From contig NC_079519.1 of assembly GCF_000801105.2 (NCBI RefSeq), positions 35,191,288 to 35,255,287 on the forward strand: a stretch of 64,000 nucleotides of DNA, read 5' to 3'. Both the position numbers and the translations under genes were made by a program. The notes beneath the pieces were generated by a model, which had not been told where the DNA came from, ran no database searches, and worked only from the letters and a program-made list of their open reading frames with translations. Below, piece by piece: positions 47,098-59,135 of the stretch. Every line of letters begins with the position of its first letter. Position 1 is the stretch's first letter. This DNA is from Raphanus sativus (Eukaryota > Streptophyta > Magnoliopsida > Brassicales > Brassicaceae).

Positions 47098-49220
47098 TCA
47101 GGACACCAAGGAAAGAAAAAGCTCCCCATAAAACTCGAACGCTTTCTCTGTCTCTTCCAAACAATGATTCTTCTCTTCTCTCGTCCACAACTGCCCGTTA
47201 AGCATAAAATATGCTTAATTAAAATTAGAATGCACCAAACTTTTAAAACTTTCTTTCTTCACAGTAATGTTATGTTCTATACCTCAGAGACTTTGTTCAA
47301 TTCTTCACTCACATTCTTCAACAATTCAGAAATGGGGCCGTCCCATTTATAAAATTCAAGTTCTTTATTGTCGAGTATCTTCTCAGATACCTGCACAACT
47401 TGTAGACCTTAAAAAAATGGGTTACTAGCGGGTTTAGTGAATAATTCTGTTTCTTTTACCTTTGTCCCAATCTTTCTACCACCGGCGCTATGTGCAAAGT
47501 AGATGTTGTAGAAGTGACAAATGAATGCTGGAGGATCATTCTCTGCTATATCCTTTAAATACTTTGAATATGTTTCACAGTGAGCCATTGGCTCGGGAAT
47601 GTAGTGACCTTGTTCCTTGAACCACTCCAAATCCCTACCCAAATTATTTGCCCTTTCCAATCCCGTGTTTTTGAACGCAGCATCTACACAAACACAGAAT
47701 TATTGTCAGGGTTGCACAAGTTAGAGGACATGCTTTTTGCATATTGCCACATGTTTCCATACATAACCATGACCTACTTCATGCGAAAACGTAAGTTTTA
47801 CATAAGTCAACTATATTTACTAATATAATATAGTTCCACTGTTTCGTTTTAATTGTAATTTTAGTTTTGTACACTCAAATTAAGAAAATATTGATTTTTA
47901 TATTTTCTAAATAAAAACATCATTATCTATATATTTGAAAAAATTTACTCTTCAACTATTAGTTAAAATGAAACGGAATGAGTAATATTTATGTAACATT
48001 ATAAAATTTTATTAGTGTGAGAATCTTATATGAACAAATATGATAACAACTAGTTAAGAACTCAAGTTGCTATCCTAATAATTTTCTTATCATCACATGT
48101 ATGATGCATGTTTTTAAAAAAAAACTGGAATTCTTAAATAAATCCTCTAAGTATTTTGAAGAACTAATAAATTTCAAAAATGTGAAATATGTGAAGATAA
48201 ATAATGTAGTCTTACCTACATAATTTGCACATTTTAAGAATCAATTTAGCACAAATCATTTTTTGGTTTAAAACTAGCGACCATTTAAAATTACTATGAA
48301 ATTGACTAAAATTATTTTCAAATGGGTAAATCTAAACCCTAATTTAGAATTGAAAAATCCAAACAATTGTAATTAGTTTAGTATAAATAAGTATTTCTAC
48401 ACAACGTTCTATGCGGTTTAAAAACAAATTAAATTTGCTTTGCTAGAGTTGGAATCAAAACTAATATGTGTGACATTTTTAAGGTATTTATCTTTAACAC
48501 ACATCTTGTTAATTATTTGGTTTGTCTTAAAACTTTTAGATAAAAAATCTAAAGTCCGCGCACACCTTGTTGTTTTATATGTAGTATAAATTTAAATGAT
48601 TGCACATACGTTGTATCAAATTGCTACCCCTACCAAGATGACTCAGAACTTAAAACTGTTCTCTTAATCACTTCAACGCTGAACAAAATTAAAATGAACC
48701 AGATCTAGTAGAGTGAAAGCGTTTCAAACCAGCTATAAAATTACCAATATATCAATCATAAGAAACTGATGAGAAAACTCACAAGTTGGGACAGTAGAGT
48801 CGTGAATAATACGTTCAAGCGTGTCGAATACAAGCTTATTTTCCGCCAGAAACATCAAGTAACCTTCGAGTGTGAACTTCCACGTCGCAACAGGACCGTC
48901 TTGGGGATATTTGTACTCTCTTGTGCCTTCTTTCGCTTGGTCTCTCGGGTGCATTCTCATCGCTACAAACCTCAATTCCTCGACAAACCCTTTCGGGTTT
49001 TCTGGATAGCTTCTGTTCGGTGTCTCCCCACCTGCCACTTCAGCGTTCACAACTAAGTCCGATCTTCGTTTGCTATTCGGATCGGATGGTGTCGAAGAGT
49101 GGCTAGGGTTTGGGGATAGCTAATCCTCGATGTCCTAGCTTTCAGACCCACATACCTCTCGTAATCGAGTCCTATACTCGCGGTAAAGCGGGAAGAGACG
49201 TTAAATCTGGTTGTAGCCAT
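47098..49220 (-). pseudogene. Heme oxygenase, HO4-type (copy B), frameshifted in exon 1
   Basis: Exons 49220-48783, 47683-47460, 47390-47283 and 47190-47098 mirror copy A. The start MATTRFNVSS is clear, but one base is missing after GAAGATCGGACTT (about 49054). This gives a stop at residue ~55, while the remaining exon 1 ([27 protein letters not shown]...HPRDQAKEG) is open in the next frame. The rest is well preserved: [23 protein letters not shown] (normal Gly number, but Lys where copy A has Met), and [17 protein letters not shown] with a normal end LSLVS. It may be a recent pseudogene or a sequencing error at one base. If repaired, it would be closer to the family pattern than copy A. Confidence 0.82.
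47691..48782. other. Intron 1 of HO4 copy B, AT-rich
   Basis: About 1.1 kb against 2.6 kb in copy A; the hAT-like MITE of copy A is absent. A TTTATTAGTGTGAGAAT stretch near 48010 matches part of the foldback arm of copy A. No gene is seen. Confidence 0.55.
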
Positions 49221-50175
49221 GAATTTAGAATACACACACACACAAGTGAGATCAGAAATTAGGGTTTATAGAAGAAAGACAAAGCAGGTGTATATATATG
49301 TAACCTTGCATTAAATCTTTAAGTTAAAGACTTCACCAGAATAATTGTATGTATAGTTCCTTTAAGTCTTTAATATATAGACTTTATGTATCTTGTCAAC
49401 GGCTTACAACAAAGACAGCTTCGTATGATAGTGCGGTTCCCGGAGACCCGCTGCCGGCGCCACATGAGAGTATAGTCTTTCATTAAGTTTATATTATAGA
49501 CTTTAAAGATCCATCCATCCAGTCAACGGCTTACAACGAAGGCAGCTTCGTAAGATAGTGTGGTTTCCCACCATAGACCAGCTCTAAGTACGCACATGAG
49601 AAAGTTAAAGAAAACTGCGTCTTATGTAGAAAGCACCTTCAATATATATTTAAGAAAACATGACCACAAAAATGAAAAATATATTTTAACTTATAGCATA
49701 TAACATATAATCTATTGAATAAAATAAAAAGTGTGATTCTTTTGGTAGCCTGGTGAATGCGTGTATACATGTTTCTAAAAAGCAATTCCCTTACTGCCAG
49801 GATAATTGTCATACGTACCTTCTATCTTTAAGAGCCATGCTTGAGTTTCTTTGTGAGTAATTTCCATACATCTTTGATGTCATTTATCTTCTTGGCGAAT
49901 GTTTGTAGGCTTCCTGTTACCGTAGTGGTCAGCTAATTAGTCGTAGTTATGGATGTGAATTTTTCTCATCATCGACCATGATCAAAAGATTAAATAGTAC
50001 TTATCACGGTATTAATTTGGTTTTGTTATAACTGCGATTGTAAAGGCAATAATTCATATCAGTCGGGTTAGTTGTATAAAATAACCACTGCTTATTATTT
50101 CCAAAGAGAAATACATAATAGTAAATCTCTTAGAATAACAGAGATGTTGATAAAATGAAATGATGCATAATCTCA
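49221..50175. other. HO4 copy B promoter and BGLU 3' flank, with a ~47-bp direct repeat
   Basis: Upstream of 49220 is a (CA)n tract (49233-49242) and the promoter segment shared with copy A. GTCAACGGCTTACAAC(A/G)AAG plus (A/G)CAGCTTCGTA(T/A)GATAGTG occurs at 49395-49442 and 49522-49570. Both lie in a larger diverged duplication containing TATAGACTTTA. Purpose unknown. Confidence 0.65.
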
Positions 50176-51880
50176 TCACATGTTTTTGTTCCCATTCAAC
50201 AACTTTCTGAACCATTGAGCTGATTTCTTTGGGTATCTCTTACAACCATCCTTGAAATCCACGTAAACCAGCCCGAACCGAACCGTGTATCCCATTGCCC
50301 ATTCGAAATTGTCTAGCAACGACCAAGCAAAAAATCCCTTCACATTTGCTCCAACAGAGATGGCATCTTTGACCATCTCCAGATGTCGAGCGTAGTAATC
50401 GATCCTATCACCGTCTTTCAGAAAGATTTTACCGGTACTAGCTTCATCTCTACCGTTTTCGGTTATGTACATGACAGGATCCTTGAACTTGTATTTTGCA
50501 TAGAGGACAAGATCACGAATACCTTTTGGATATATCAAAAGCCAATCCGATGCAGCCTTTGGGCCGATGGGAACTCCATTTCTTTCGCCTGTGACGCTTG
50601 CGCAAGGATCAGAGAACATTGTAACGTTTTCAGTGGAGCACGGGACATCCTTTGCGTATGAAGAAGAGTAATAATTTATGCCAATGAAATCATAAGAGCC
50701 CTTAAGCATCTTAGATTGCTTTGCCGTGAATGTAGGCAACCGACCGCCTTTTACATTGTTGACCATGTCGACCGGGTATTTACCGGTCACAAGTGGCTCC
50801 ATGAAGTAGTCGAATGTGAAGGCCATGGCGCGTGCTGCGGCTAACTTATCCTTGGCGGATTCTGTATAGGGCAGGTTCCAACCAGCGTTCAAAGCAATAC
50901 CGACTTGACCTTTTTGAGACGCCTGTTTATACAACATTCAAGAGCATGTGTTTTTATATAATCAGAACTGGAATGAACATGCTAAGATCGGGTGATTTAT
51001 AGTACATAATTATACACAGTGTATTTTTCTAATTTTTTTTTTTTGAAAAAGCATCTTCTAGATATTTTTCTAATTTTTTCTAACAAGAAAATTCATTAAC
51101 ACTGACCATGTATTTTTTCCTGTAGACCTTGACGGCGGCTCCGTGAGCAAGGATAAGGTTGTGACCTACGATATAAGGCTCGGTGGCTCCATCTCCGGCT
51201 GTGCAATTAGGGTTAGTAAATTTGGAGCATCTTCCTGGAGCCATTACACCCGCAACGTACCCTTGTTGCACTACAGTCAATGGTTCGTTCAGTGTCATCC
51301 AATGCTTCACCCTATCTCCAAAATGTTTAAAGCAAATATCCGCATAATCGCGGAAATCATTCACAATCTCTGCGCCACGGAATCCACCATAAGCATCTTC
51401 AAGGGCTTGCGGCGTATCCCAATGGAAAATTGTGGCAAAAGGCTTGATTCCTCTGGACAAAAGCTCATTGATTAGCTTGTTGTAATAGTCAATACCAGCC
51501 TGGTTGATTCCTCCTTTTAGATTCCCACGAGGCAAGATTCGAGACCATGAGATTGAGAATCTGTAGGCATTGAAACCAATTTGATGCAATAAAGCCACGT
51601 CCTCCTTGTAGAGATGGTAAGAGTTGTCTGCAACAGATCCATTGCTACCATCTTTTATCTTCTCTGGGTATTTTTCCGAGAAGGTATCCCAGATACTTGG
51701 TCCTCTACCATCTTCATGAGCAGCTCCTTCGACCTGGTAGGCAGACGTTGCAGACCCAAAAATAAAATCTTTTGGGAAATCACTTCGTTTCAGTTTAGGT
51801 GTTGAAGAGTTGTTCTTGGCAATGACTTCGTTACAGGCCAAGACAATCAGCAGTAGTAAAGAAAGATATTTACCTCTCAT
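50176..51880 (-). CDS. Beta-glucosidase, GH1 family (BGLU12-17-like), one intron
   Basis: Exons 51880-51107 and 50922-50176 give 506 aa, full length for GH1. ATG at 51880 starts [21 protein letters not shown], a signal peptide, so the enzyme is secreted, vacuolar or ER-body. [13 protein letters not shown] is at 41-53. The acid/base Glu199 is in TLNEP and the nucleophile Glu413 in ITENG; DNFEW near 452-456 is the aglycone or glucose contact. Both catalytic Glu are present, so it is probably active. N-glycosylation sites include NNSS and NGS. There is no KDEL. By recall it is closest to BGLU15/16, a group that includes flavonol glucosidases. Most plant GH1 genes of this group have about a dozen introns; this one keeps only one (51106-50923), suggesting cDNA-mediated intron loss. 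Confidence 0.9.
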
Positions 51881-53895
51881 TCCTAATTTTTTTTCTTTTG
51901 ATGTTAAATGTATTTTTCTTACAAGAAGATGAACTAAGTCGATATTTATATGGGAAGAAAGCGCGTATTTGAACACGGAAAGTGAATCTTGTAGAGCAAG
52001 TTTAGAAAGATATCTGATAAGAGAGAAAGTATGACCAGTTTTCTAATTTCTAGTTGTTACTCAATTAGTAAAATATAATATTCAACTAATCTTATCTTGT
52101 TTTGTTTTCGAAATAAGAAAAGAATAGCAAAATGCTGGTGAATATGTTTTTCCCCATCTGTTATGTACTTTTAGTTTTCATTGAAGAAATATTAGATTTT
52201 GACCCGATTGTCTAAGGATTTATTTGGTTGTATATCCTAATTTAGAAACTAGTTTAGGACACAAGTTTATAGTAGATTTATAGTTTAACATTTTGCTAAA
52301 TTATATTTTAAAACCAAATTTTAATTTAATGATTTTAAATTTTTATTTTCAAATTTTGATTAATTTATGAGATTACTTTTTAGTTTTATAAGAAATGTTT
52401 TTTTGTTTTGTTTTGTGTCAAAACTATTGGGGGTTTTAAATACTTATTTTATTGATTGTATAACTTATTTAAATGAAAATATAAATGTGTATTACTTATG
52501 TGCATAATCTAAAAATAATAATTAGTATATTAACTTATTTAATTATATATACTACTTAGTTTAATAATTTAACTATACTTATGTAATATATACAGATTTA
52601 TTTAGATTTTTCTTTCCTTTCAAATTTTGAATTTAACAGAACATTAATTTATAAACATATTTAAATAATATTATCATATTTCATTTAACAAATACAGAAT
52701 TAAAATATTTTCTTACAATTAAAAAATAAAAATATTTTTATAGTCAACTAATATATATGAAAATATTATGAATTATTTAGATTCTTAACTTATTAATTAG
52801 AATATATTTAACATTTATTACTATTAACGAAAATTCCAAAATTTAATAATTTGCAATGGAATATTTCATAAATAACATGCTAGATAAATGTTATTTCTAC
52901 AATATACTTATATTTTAATAAAGTAAATTTGGTTGTATATCTTTATATATTCAGAAATTAGATAAGGAGATCAAATTTATAGTTTATTGTTGTATGAGAT
53001 TTTATTTGCATATAAGAAATGCATAATTATCTTAATAAAAGTTTAGTGTAGTATTGATACATCTTTATTTTAATTTTTTTTTCTTATTTATAGAATTATT
53101 TTGTATTTTTAGAATAACTATGTTCGTTTTTGTAGTGAAATTATTGAGTATTAAAATAAAATAAGCTCATTTTATTTATTTTATATAACTTATTATAATA
53201 TTTATTATTTAATTTAAATAATGTTTTTTTAATTTAAATATAAAAAATTTAAATAATTTTTACTGTTTTAGTATTTTATAATCAACATAAAACATGTTTT
53301 TAACTGGTCAAATATCCTAGACAGCTCAGTTTTTAGCTTTTGTTCTTAAACAACACTCAAAAGTTAAAATGAACAAACTATATTTTATTATTGTTTAAAT
53401 AACAACTATATCCTCATTTACAATTTTAATTAGATATTTCTTAAATATATAAAACAAAATATTAAAAAAAAAATAATAATAATAAAATTTAAAACATATG
53501 TTTTGATTCTTTTTTTAAATGTTCAAAAGTATTTTTTCAAAAAAGTTATTAATTTTTTAATTAAAAATTCTTAAAAATTAGGAAGACTTTAAATGTTTAT
53601 GATATCTTCGTTATAAAAGGATATGAATTGAATCTTCTATTTCAGTAAGAAATGACCTGTGGATCCCAACAAATCGCATCAAATAGTAACATGTATATCA
53701 GAGACTCAACACATACAGCGAATCAGCTCATTAATCTTACAATACATTCGTAGAACTCACATTTTATTAGATTCTTTGTGAAACCGAAGAATCCGTAGCT
53801 TATAAAGAGTATTCCTTTGAGTTGTTTTCAGCTCTTAGATAGAGATAGATGATATATATTTTACACAATCAAGAATATACACGGTTAAATCAAGT
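51881..53895. other. BGLU promoter side and long AT-rich intergenic DNA
   Basis: About 51881-52100 is the likely BGLU promoter. From 52100 to 53640 the DNA is very AT-rich with no supported gene. GTTGTATATC(C/T)T segments near 52226 and 52931 suggest an old duplication. Confidence 0.55.
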
Positions 53896-54062
53896 CGGGG
53901 GCGGATCTAGAACTACATTTAATCGGGGGCACATAAAAATTTGCACTACATTTTATAACTAGATGGAGGCACTGTCATTTGATTGACCTTAGTTGCTTGA
54001 AGAAATAGAAGAATGAAACAGGGGCACGTGACCCCATACGTCCCTTACTACGTCCGCCCCTG
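53896..54062. mobile_element. Short hAT-like MITE (167 bp)
   Basis: The ends CGGGGGCGGATCTAG and ...CTACGTCCGCCCCTG are near-perfect inverted repeats. The flanks AATCAAGT (53888-53895) and GATCAAGT (54063-54070) are an 8-bp target duplication with one mismatch. The CAGGGGCGGA-type end is known from plant hAT MITEs. Confidence 0.8.
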
Positions 54063-54074
54063 GATCAAGTTATG

Positions 54075-54610
54075 ACACTAAAGACATGTACCAGTATTTG
54101 GCTATGGTATAGAGAGTTTGAAGACTTATTCATAGAAGAGTAATGTCCTCCAAAACTGAAGCGCATCCTGTGGAAAATCATCTCAGGATGATTATCAGTA
54201 TGGAATAATCTCAAATTAACAACGAGGCATAAATTCCGATATTTAGTGCTCACGGTATGGGTGGGTACAGAGGAGTAGATGATAAATCATATTTTGTTTG
54301 AAAATCCACAACTATATATGTATGGACTGTATCTAGGATTTCCACCAACCCAGAGAACTTTCTTTTGCAGTCAGTTTTTTGCAAATATATATATATTATA
54401 TATATATATATATATTTGTTTTGGAGAAATGGATCATATATTGAAGATCACCAATTTACTTAGATTCTTTGGTATAATTGAAATGGACGAAACGATAAAA
54501 TATTTAATGGTTTTGATGAAGATTCTAGAGATACTTTACGTTTACGTTTGGCGGAAAATGAAGTATATCTTTGGAAAGAAGCACAACCGGAAAAAGAAAC
54601 TATAGAATAG
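54075..54610 (+). mobile_element. Decayed LINE fragment (zf-RVT and following region)
   Basis: Broken plus-strand frames read like a LINE: PPKLKRILWKIISG.LSVWNNLKL (54150-54225), INHILFENP (54280-54310), then, with shifts, FGIIWNGRNDKIFNG and AENEVYLWKEAQPEKE (54460-54600). This matches the zinc-binding RT-associated region. An (AT)n tract is inserted at about 54385-54418. It is non-functional. Confidence 0.7.
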
Positions 54611-55524
54611 ATTATTGATTTTGAAAAATATTTTCCTGTAAATATTACCTTTAAATTTCAAAATGTAATAAGTTATTTCTTTTATATGATTTTAGTATGG
54701 AGTTTTAGTATTTAGATTACTAAACATAAGTTAAAATTTAATTCAAGAAATAATTTAATATAGTGGGCTTTAATGGGGTTAGTTATATTGTTTAGAGTTT
54801 GGGAATAACAAAGGACCAAAAAACATAATAAGAAATCTGAACTTAAATAAAAATGTAAAGCCAGCTTATGACTATGAAACCAATTATTCCAGGAAACCAA
54901 ACTACAGTAACTAATTTTGTACTTTTGAGTCGGAAATGGCGAATATTGATTGTGCAATCGCTATGATACTCTTATTTTACTTAGATATGTTACTTTTTGG
55001 TGCTAGGTTTTGAGTTCGGTTTTGCTATGTTATTAAGCATTGCCATTTACATGTTTGTGTATGGTTTTTTGGGCCGAGGTTTTGAGTATATGGATTTGAT
55101 ACTTTCAAAGAAAAGATAGTGTAATTTCTACCAAATTTTAGCAAAAAATAAAGAAAAAACTGTTAAATCTGCTGGCCCAAAAAGATGGTTAGTTATGTTT
55201 GATATTACATTATTAGGCTTTTAGGCCCGTAATACGTAAATTTTCGTAACATATTTGGGTAAATATATATACATAGTACTAGGGATCACACTGCTCCCAT
55301 GATGTTCTTTTATTTAATTATTATGGCCTTTTCCTTTCTTATTCATGTGGCAATTCTTAAACTAAGAGCACTTTGGCTGTTGTTGACTTATAAAAGTGGT
55401 TGATGCAATCATGCAAAGGTCTTCGCATCATCTCTTTGAGCAGAGGCGGCTTTGAACAGAAGCGGAAGAAGCTGGTACTTCTAGCCGCCGTTAAGTTATC
55501 AATTATACCGGCCACATAAATACT

Positions 55525-55615
55525 TAATTGTTCAATAGCTCAAGTGGTAAAACTCATTGTTAATGCAGAGGAGGTGGGGAGTTAGACCCATCATGTTTGC
55601 CATTCTTTATTTTTT
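55525..55615 (+). mobile_element. Possible tRNA-derived SINE remnant
   Basis: TAGCTCAAGTGG (55536-55547) fits a Pol III box A. About 35 bp later GGGGAGTTAGACCCA is a degenerate box B-like stretch. A T-rich tract follows. The spacing fits a SINE head, but the ends are not defined. Confidence 0.4.
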
Positions 55616-56941
55616 CTTCTTATAAAAAGTGAATATAAATAGGCCTATTTTTTTAGTTTTGCTTCCAGCCCAATAATAGTTAGGACCGGTTCTGCTTTGA
55701 GAAACAAAAACAGAGTTTTAACATGTAAAGACAGTGTAAACCAACGTTGATGAAAATGTCATACAACTTGATAGCAAGAGAGCAGCTTACCGTGATTCTT
55801 ATCAAATTAATATGTCCAATCCAATTGCTGCAGCTAGGAACTAAGGCTCTATTTCTGAAGTTATGATGTAATGATGATTCAGCATAGATGAAAGTTTTGT
55901 CCAAACCAACTGCTGCAGCTTGAAATTTACCAATAGTATTAGTCTAATTAGCACACTTTACACAACCGAAAAGGGTCTGATCGATCTTAAAATCACTTTG
56001 ATGAATTCTTCCGGCTGGTCTGACCCGAACTAATCCCATATTGGATATTGTCGAGATTAATGATTATACAAACTATTATCTCGAGATGTGTATTATGAGT
56101 TCTTTCGTCAGCTGATTGATTTAGGTGGAAGTCATCAATAACCTTGAATTTAACAAAATATATTTAGTACAAACTGGTTTAAGCTAAAATATGAATATTC
56201 TTTACGCTTCGAGTTTGACAAAAAAATATGAATATTCTAAACCCTAAAAACCAAGCAAAACTTGAAGCGCAAATGCCTAGTAGCTAGTAGTCACTATTGT
56301 GATCATGTTCTCATGCACTTGAGTTAAACATTATGAAGCTATTGAAAACTCATTCTCAATGAGTAATTTAATAAAGAAAATTCGATCCAAATCTCTGTCG
56401 CACCATAGGAGCACAATAAGTACATACGGAATTGAATTGTCGTCCATTGTAGTTATTCAACTTTTTTACTTTCTGGAATTCTCATGATATTACTGATTAT
56501 AGTTCGTTACTGCGTAGTACATTACTTAGTGCACGGTTGCTTCATGATTACTAGATGTTAAAAACACTTTGAGGGATTGAAAAAAGAACTGTTGAAAGAT
56601 GCAACTTCTGTTATACATGTCGGAGAAAAGCGGTACGTAAAGATGCTTCTTTCGGTGATGCAAGATTTGGTTAAGAGATTGGGCAACCAATTGGCGCGTA
56701 GGAATCGGATTCGTGTGTGCAGTTTTGGTGATGGACACCCTCGATGAGACAATTTCTTCTGTTTTTATCGGGTTAATCGTCTGATTGAAATTAACTGAGG
56801 CAACTTTATCATGTGCTATGAGTACTAATTCGTATTTGCTTTTCTGGTTCTTTTTTTAGTCTGGTAGAATAAAAGCATCTTGATGCAATGCATCTCCACT
56901 CTACTTCGAGCCTTTGATGATTAGTTTTGTACCAACTTGAC
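55616..56941. other. Intergenic, no gene recognised
   Basis: Mixed AT-rich DNA. A plus-strand stretch at about 56640-56745 reads KMLLSVMQDLVKRLGNQLAR-like with stops nearby. It may be a gene or TE fragment but matches nothing I recognise. Confidence 0.4.
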
Positions 56942-57164
56942 ACAAGTTCTATTCTATGTCTTTTTTTTTTTGAAAAAATTGGCAAATTGGGCAAATCGCA
57001 AGTTTGAAATTAGAGAATTGGGCGACCTCAAGTTTAAATTAGCCAATTGGGCAACTTTTTGCATTTGCCCATGTAAACTTATGTCTAAATATCCTTTGGG
57101 ACCTTTGTCAGATTCATTATTTACATCTTTGCCATTTCAATTAAAATATATCTAAAATAAAATT

Positions 57165-57350
57165 TGTCACATCACCTCTCTCATTTTTTAATTTGTCACA
57201 CCACCTCTCTTATTCTTTTTCTCTTTCCTTCTTTTTCTCTCTCCTTCTTTTCCACACCACCAACCATCATCTACGAAAATCATCTCCCTCTCCTTCATTT
57301 CCTCTCATCTTCTTTTTCTCTCTCATTCTTTTCTACACCACCACCTTTAC
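57165..57350. repeat. Pyrimidine-rich duplicated segment
   Basis: CACCTCTCTCATT..., CACCACCTCTCTTATTC and TCTTTTTCTCTCTC..TTCTTTTC-(C/T)ACACCACCA occur two to three times in a C/T-rich tract inside the Mutator-like element. Small open frames here are low complexity. Confidence 0.6.
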
Positions 57351-58544
57351 AGTTAAATTAACTGAAGAAGAAAAATCATTTTTTCTTTAACTTAATAATA
57401 AGAAACCATTACGCTCATGTACACTCCAAGCCCCTGTTTATAAAATTTATACATATGACACTTAAATGTAATATTTATACACTAAAAATGATTAAAATGA
57501 ATGCTTAATATCATACAAAAATACTATATATCATTTATTAATTATTAAAAGTATAAATACTAAAAATGTTTATTAAAATTTAAAAATTGATCTCTTAAAA
57601 GTAATCTAATGGGAAAAATTATCTAGGTTAGATTTCGATTTTATTGTTTGGTTTTTAAAAAATATTTCATTATATTTCATTATCTTTTAATTGTTTAAAT
57701 TATATTTCATTATCTTTTAATAATTTAGTTTTTAAAAAATCTTTGAATAATACAAGATAATATAATGTATATTTTCTATTAAAACATCTTATATCCATCT
57801 AAAATTCTAGTTTTCATGGCTGTGATTTTATTGAGAAAAACTAAACAATTAATAGAAAATGTCTTTTTTCTATTGAAAAATTATCTAGATTTTATTTCGA
57901 TTTTATTGATTTTTTTTGTAACTGTATCATATATTTCATAATAAAAATATGATGTATTTTTTTAAAGAGATCTTTCATTATATTTCATTTTAGATGTCTT
58001 TAATGTCAATTATTTATTGTTTAATCTTTAATTGTTTAGTTTTTTAATTGTTTAGCTTTTATTATAAAAAATATTTAATTTTTTAGTTTTTTTATTATAA
58101 GATGTATTTCACTTATTTATTTCAACATTTCATTTCTAAACAATCTTAAATTTTATATGAAAAATTATGTTGTCTAAATGAATGTGCTTCACATATATGA
58201 AAACACAATTAAACTAATATGTTAATTTATTTTATTGAATTTAATGAAAATATTTTGGTATATCAGCTTTTACAAATGAAATGTTGTTATAAATTATTTC
58301 ATTGTTTTTACCACCTTTTAGTTAATTAGATCATCTATAATGAGATTGACAAAATTTTAGATTATAATACCAATAGGTTATTAGCAAAATATTTAAATTT
58401 TATATAGAGTAAAATGTGAGTTCTAAATAATTAACGTATAATTGTTTTGGAGAGCACTGTGCTCTCGTTGTATTCGTAGATGTATTTAAATTTTATACTT
58501 AATATGTATTTAAACTCTCCAATGCAATAAGGGATATAAACAAA

Positions 58545-58930
58545 AGGTATTCATAGATGTTATGTATTCGTACACCGATGTATTCGTATACCTTAAATAT
58601 ATGTATACTTATGTATACATATACTTGTGTATTCGTACACCTTAAGTATTCGATGGGTTATGTTGGTATTCGTATATTTTATGTATTTGTACACCTTATG
58701 TATACTTATGTATATGTACACCTTATGTATTTGTACATCTTAAGTATTAGATGGGTTATGTTGATATTCGTACACCTTATGTATTCGTACACCTTCTGTA
58801 TACCTTAGGTATTCGTACACCTTAGGTATTTGTACACCTAAGGTATTCGTACACCTTATGTATACTTATGTATACGTACACCTTATATATTCGTACACCT
58901 TAGATATTCGTACATCTTATGTATACGTAT
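58545..58930. repeat. Minisatellite, unit like TATTCGTACACCTTATG
   Basis: About 20 variant units of 17-18 bp (TATTCGTACACCTTATG, TATACTTATGTATACGTACACC and similar). It lies inside the Mutator-like element. Spacing and sequence vary too much for CRISPR. Confidence 0.85.
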
Positions 58931-59135
58931 ACTTATTTCTTGAGTTATAGTGAATTAGATTGTATTAAACGTTAGGCATAGGGTTCCGGATTTACCCAAG
59001 GGTTCCAGATTGTTTCGGATTCTGGATTTACCCAATGGTTCTGGATTTATCCAATGGTTCCGGATTTAGGATTCAAGGTTTAGAGTTTAGGATTTTAGGT
59101 TTAGTGTTTTGTTGATGATTTTTAATATTTAAGAT

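Noticed and set aside
52190..52215. Second Helitron end (TTAGATTTTGACCCGATTG)
   Set aside because: Resembles the 63647 end, but the hairpin and CTAG are missing; too decayed to call.
55525..55600. A true tRNA gene
   Set aside because: The box A-like motif is good but box B is degenerate, and no acceptor or anticodon stems can be drawn; at best a SINE remnant.
56640..56745. Gene-like stretch reading LLSVMQDLVKRLGNQLARRN
   Set aside because: Short, bounded by stops, no family recognised; kept only as a note in the intergenic entry.
58545..58930. Regular short repeats as a CRISPR array
   Set aside because: Plant nuclear DNA, no unique spacers, unit length drifts; a minisatellite explains it.
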